64,000 nt of DNA. It comes from Aureimonas sp. Leaf324. Lineage in GTDB: Bacteria; Pseudomonadota; Alphaproteobacteria; Rhizobiales; Rhizobiaceae. The position numbers and the translations under genes are program-made. The notes below the pieces were generated by a model that was given only the letters and a program-made list of their open reading frames with translations, made no database searches and was not told where the DNA came from. This document shows, in pieces, positions 61,702-64,000 of the stretch. Each line of letters begins with the position of its first letter. The stretch's first letter is position 1. The stretch spans positions 31,904 to 95,903 of the forward strand of contig NZ_LMOH01000007.1 in NCBI RefSeq assembly GCF_001423245.1, read 5' to 3'.

Positions 61702-63136
61702 AGGCCGCCACCAGGAACATGCAGGCGCCGAGCACCATCATGATCTGCGAGCGCCAGTCGTGCATGATGAAGACGACCGGATCCTCGTGCATGTGATTGC
61801 GGCGAGCGAGCACCCAAATGCGCACGATGATGTAGAGGACCAGCGGGCAGAGCGGCCAGAGAAGGTAGGGATGCGTGTAAAGCTCGCGCACCTCGGCGCT
61901 GTCGATGTAGAGCGCGAGAACCATCACCGCCGCAAAGCCGGATGCCATGCCCGCTTGGCCGACCGTGTCGAGGTCGACGTCGACATAGCCGCGGCCGGTC
62001 GAGGAACGGTTCGCGCCGCCGCCGAAATCCATGATCTCGACGAAGCGCTTCACCAGCGCCAGCGACAGGAAAAAGAAGATCGAGAAGGCGAGGAGCCAGA
62101 AGGACTCGTTGGAGTCGATCGCCATGGCGCCGGCGATGATGCGGGTCGTGTAGAGCCCGGCGAGCGTCAGGACGTCGATCAGGAGCATGCGCTTCAGCGC
62201 GAAGGAATAGGCCGTGGTCGCGACCATGTAGAAGGCGAGCGTCGCCATGAACTCCCAAGGCAGGACGGCGGCGATCGCGAAGGACGACAGGAACAGGCCC
62301 GCCGCCAGCGCCAGCCCGACCGGGATCGGAACGAGGCCGCTCGCGAAGGGGCGCTTGCGCTTGGTCTTGTGACGACGGTCGGCGGCGAGATCCAGAAGAT
62401 CGTTCAGGATGTAGACCGAGGAAGCCGCGAGCGAGAAGCAGACGAACGCCAGAAGCGCCTTCAGCGCCATCGGCACGTCGAGGAACTCGTGGTTCAGCGC
62501 CATCGGCACGAACACCAGGACGTTCTTCGTCCACTGGTGCGGACGCATGGCCTTCACCATGCCGCGCGCCAGCGAGCCGGGGTCGACGATGAGGCGCGAG
62601 GGCCTCTTCGCCGCACCGTGCCAGCGGCGCGCCGAGCGGTCGGGCTGGACCACGGTCGCGCGTTCGGCCGCCTCGAACAGGCAGACGTCGTCGTGCGAAT
62701 TGCCGACATAGTCGAAGGCCTGGCCGTTGCAGCGCGCGCGGATGCGCTCGAGCTTGCGGTCGGCGGACAGGTTGGTCGCCCGGTCGCTCGCCATCACCTC
62801 GTCGAAGAGGCCGAGATGGGCCGACACGGCATGGGCGAGGCGCTCGTTGGAAGCGGTGGCGAGAATGATCGGCCGGCCGGCCTCGCGCTCGGCCTGCAGC
62901 GTGGCGACTACCTCCTCGCGGTAGGGAAGCGTCGCCGCGTCGATCTCGGTGCGCGCGGCCAGTTCGTCCTTGAGAACCGCCTTGCCCTGGAACGCCCACC
63001 CGAACAGGCGCCAGAAGCCGAGCGGCTGCTGGCGTGCGAAGTGAAACAGGCTTTCCCAGAGAAGGTCCCCACGGATCAACGTTCCGTCGAGGTCGACGAA
63101 CAAGGGTCGTCCCGTTCGCGTGACGTAGGTGTCCAT
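61694..63136 (-). CDS. HAD phosphatase-UbiA fusion (polyprenyl-phosphate phosphoribosyltransferase-like)
   Basis: The protein is 480 aa. Residues 1-175 are a HAD domain: DLDGTL (Asp15, Asp17), LATAS (Thr94), Lys128 and Asp149/150. Residues about 190-480 are a UbiA prenyltransferase with eight to nine helices and the Asp-rich motif NDLLDLAADRRHKTKRKRP (245-263), close to that of DPPR synthase (Rv3806c). It should join phosphoribosyl pyrophosphate to a polyprenyl phosphate, and the HAD part should remove the 5-phosphate. First gene of the operon. Confidence 0.87.
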   Translation of the reverse strand: MDTYVTRTGRPLFVDLDGTLIRGDLLWESLFHFARQQPLGFWRLFGWAFQGKAVLKDELAARTEIDAATLPYREEVVATLQAEREAGRPIILATASNERLAHAVSAHLGLFDEVMASDRATNLSADRKLERIRARCNGQAFDYVGNSHDDVCLFEAAERATVVQPDRSARRWHGAAKRPSRLIVDPGSLARGMVKAMRPHQWTKNVLVFVPMALNHEFLDVPMALKALLAFVCFSLAASSVYILNDLLDLAADRRHKTKRKRPFASGLVPIPVGLALAAGLFLSSFAIAAVLPWEFMATLAFYMVATTAYSFALKRMLLIDVLTLAGLYTTRIIAGAMAIDSNESFWLLAFSIFFFLSLALVKRFVEIMDFGGGANRSSTGRGYVDVDLDTVGQAGMASGFAAVMVLALYIDSAEVRELYTHPYLLWPLCPLVLYIIVRIWVLARRNHMHEDPVVFIMHDWRSQIMMVLGACMFLVAAYA

Positions 63137-63619
63137 GACGATGTCCTTACCGAGGCTCTGTCAGCTGCGGTGGACTATCTTCGCGGCGGGGTTTCCCCAC
63201 GGTAAAACAAAGGACAATCGTGCGTAAACTGCCGAACATGCTTAAGAGGCTGCCTTCGAAACCTCCGCAATTTTCACGTTCCGGCAGGGCAGCGTGATCG
63301 CGGTGCCGCCGATCGCGCCTCCGCCAGCCGCAGGGGCACGCCTGTCATCCGATCACACAGTGGTGAAAACTTCGTCGGCCCATGCGAGAACGTTCGCTAA
63401 AGGCTTCATAATACTTACCAATCCCTCCTGAGGGGAGCCATTCACTTCGGCGCCTGCGTGTCCCGCCGGCAACAGCTCGGGATGGGGTGCCGGAGCCCGC
63501 CTTGCGTCATCTCGCGTGACATTATCTGGTTCACTCACGAGGGGGAGCGTCACCGACCTTCCCGTTTCGAAAAGAACGGCCGCCCCGCACCGACGGAGGA
63601 CGGCACGCTGGAGATCACC
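63137..63619. other. 483-base intergenic region between the UbiA-like and porin genes
   Basis: This is the largest gene-free stretch. It separates divergent genes and should hold both promoters. I see no credible coding frame: a 19-codon frame at 63238 lacks a ribosome site and homology. It has a small inverted repeat (CCCTC-CT-GAGGG, 63424-63435), and no convincing -35/-10 pair, RNA gene or riboswitch. GGAG is eight bases before the porin ATG. Confidence 0.6.
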
Positions 63620-64000
63620 ATGAAGCGCCTTGCCCTGCTGCTCGCCTCCGCCGCCCTCGCCTCCCCGGCTCTGGCCGCCGACGTCGTCTACGAAGAGCCG
63701 GCAGCGCCGATGGCGGTGATGGCCCCGGTCTCCAACTGGACCGGCCTCTATCTCGGCATCCAGGGCGGCGGCGCGTTCAACCCGGACAACGGCGACAACC
63801 TCGCTATCGTCCCGAACTTCGGTGGCGCCGGCGCTGCCTTCCTGACCAACGCCTTCGGCAACAACTTCTCGTCGGAGTTCGAGTCGAGCTTCATCGGCGG
63901 CGCGCACATCGGCTACGACTACCAGGTCGACCGCTTCGTGGTCGGCGCCCTCGTCGACATCAACGCCCTCGACATCGCGCAGCGCTCCAGCGCCTTCTCC
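63620..64000 (+). CDS. Omp25/Omp31-like outer-membrane porin family protein (N-terminal part)
   Basis: The first 127 residues are in the window; the gene runs off the right edge. The signal peptide KRLALLLASAALASPALA is cut before ADVVYEEP, the typical N-terminus of rhizobial and Brucella Omp25/Omp31/RopB proteins. NWTGLYLGIQGGGAF follows and begins an eight-stranded beta-barrel; SFIGGAHIGYDYQVDRFVVGALVD forms a later strand pair. It is an abundant outer-membrane structural protein. Confidence 0.9.
   Translation, partial: MKRLALLLASAALASPALAADVVYEEPAAPMAVMAPVSNWTGLYLGIQGGGAFNPDNGDNLAIVPNFGGAGAAFLTNAFGNNFSSEFESSFIGGAHIGYDYQVDRFVVGALVDINALDIAQRSSAFS

Noticed and set aside
63238..63297. A 19-codon frame starting ATG CTT AAG in the gap before the porin gene
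   Set aside because: No ribosome-binding site, no homology and an unremarkable composition.

Overview
This window is about 64 kb of GC-rich, tightly packed chromosome from an alphaproteobacterium of the order Hyphomicrobiales (Rhizobiales). Four things point there: the acpXL-fabF2XL-fabF1XL-adhXL-lpxXL cluster for the very-long-chain acyl group of lipid A, the aapJQMP general L-amino-acid transporter, the Omp25/31-like porin at the right edge, and families such as DUF1194, DUF1289, DUF2076 and the PdhS-like kinase. The genus cannot be fixed from sequence alone; Aurantimonadaceae-like or Rhizobiaceae-like would both fit. I see no rRNA or tRNA gene, insertion sequence, phage gene, integrase or CRISPR array. 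It reads as stable core chromosome with a few surface-polysaccharide islands.

Layout. 1-6.3 kb: start of cysE (leftward), an alpha/beta hydrolase, a CHCC zinc-finger protein, an FAD monooxygenase, a long proline-rich OmpA-family protein and a PerM/AI-2E exporter. 6.3-11.0 kb: aapJQMP, read leftward. 11.2-17.2 kb: a MetC-type lyase, an ECF sigma/anti-sigma pair, a Bax-inhibitor-1 protein, DUF2076, DedA and a Gfo/Idh/MocA oxidoreductase. 17.1-23.8 kb: a surface-polysaccharide island with an RgpF-like glycosyltransferase, rfbB, rfbC, rfbA, a Wzm/Wzt-type ABC exporter and a family 2 glycosyltransferase; rfbD is not present. 23.8-29.2 kb: a sorbitol/mannitol-type ABC transporter (smoEFGK-like) with a SorC-family regulator. 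29.3-32.6 kb: an Anbu (ancestral proteasome-like) operon. 32.6-36.1 kb: DUF971, moaA, a small lipoprotein, a DMT transporter and mobA. 36.2-40.5 kb: a polar-amino-acid ABC transporter without its ATPase, a TetR regulator, a 3-hydroxyisobutyrate-dehydrogenase-like enzyme. 40.4-45.4 kb: Lrp, a histidine kinase, DUF1289, an aspartic protease, a TauE/SafE exporter and dusA. 45.5-50.4 kb: the lipid A VLCFA cluster. 50.5-55.3 kb: a GGDEF-EAL protein, a single-domain response regulator, an entericidin-like lipoprotein, a YbhN-like membrane protein and DUF1194. 55.5-63.1 kb: a membrane glycosyltransferase facing a leftward operon that resembles the polyprenyl-phosphoryl-pentose (DprE1/UbiA) pathway. 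63.6-64 kb: start of an outer-membrane porin.

The genes most clearly work together on the cell envelope: lipid A acylation, dTDP-sugar supply and ABC export of a polysaccharide, and a candidate pathway that makes a lipid-linked pentose, flips it and transfers it. The most notable points for follow-up are the DprE1-like operon, an Anbu operon without its usual transglutaminase, a FabF2XL with Glu where the catalytic Cys belongs and no linked fabZXL, and a 17-bp palindrome in front of the smo operon that recurs beside the Anbu operon.
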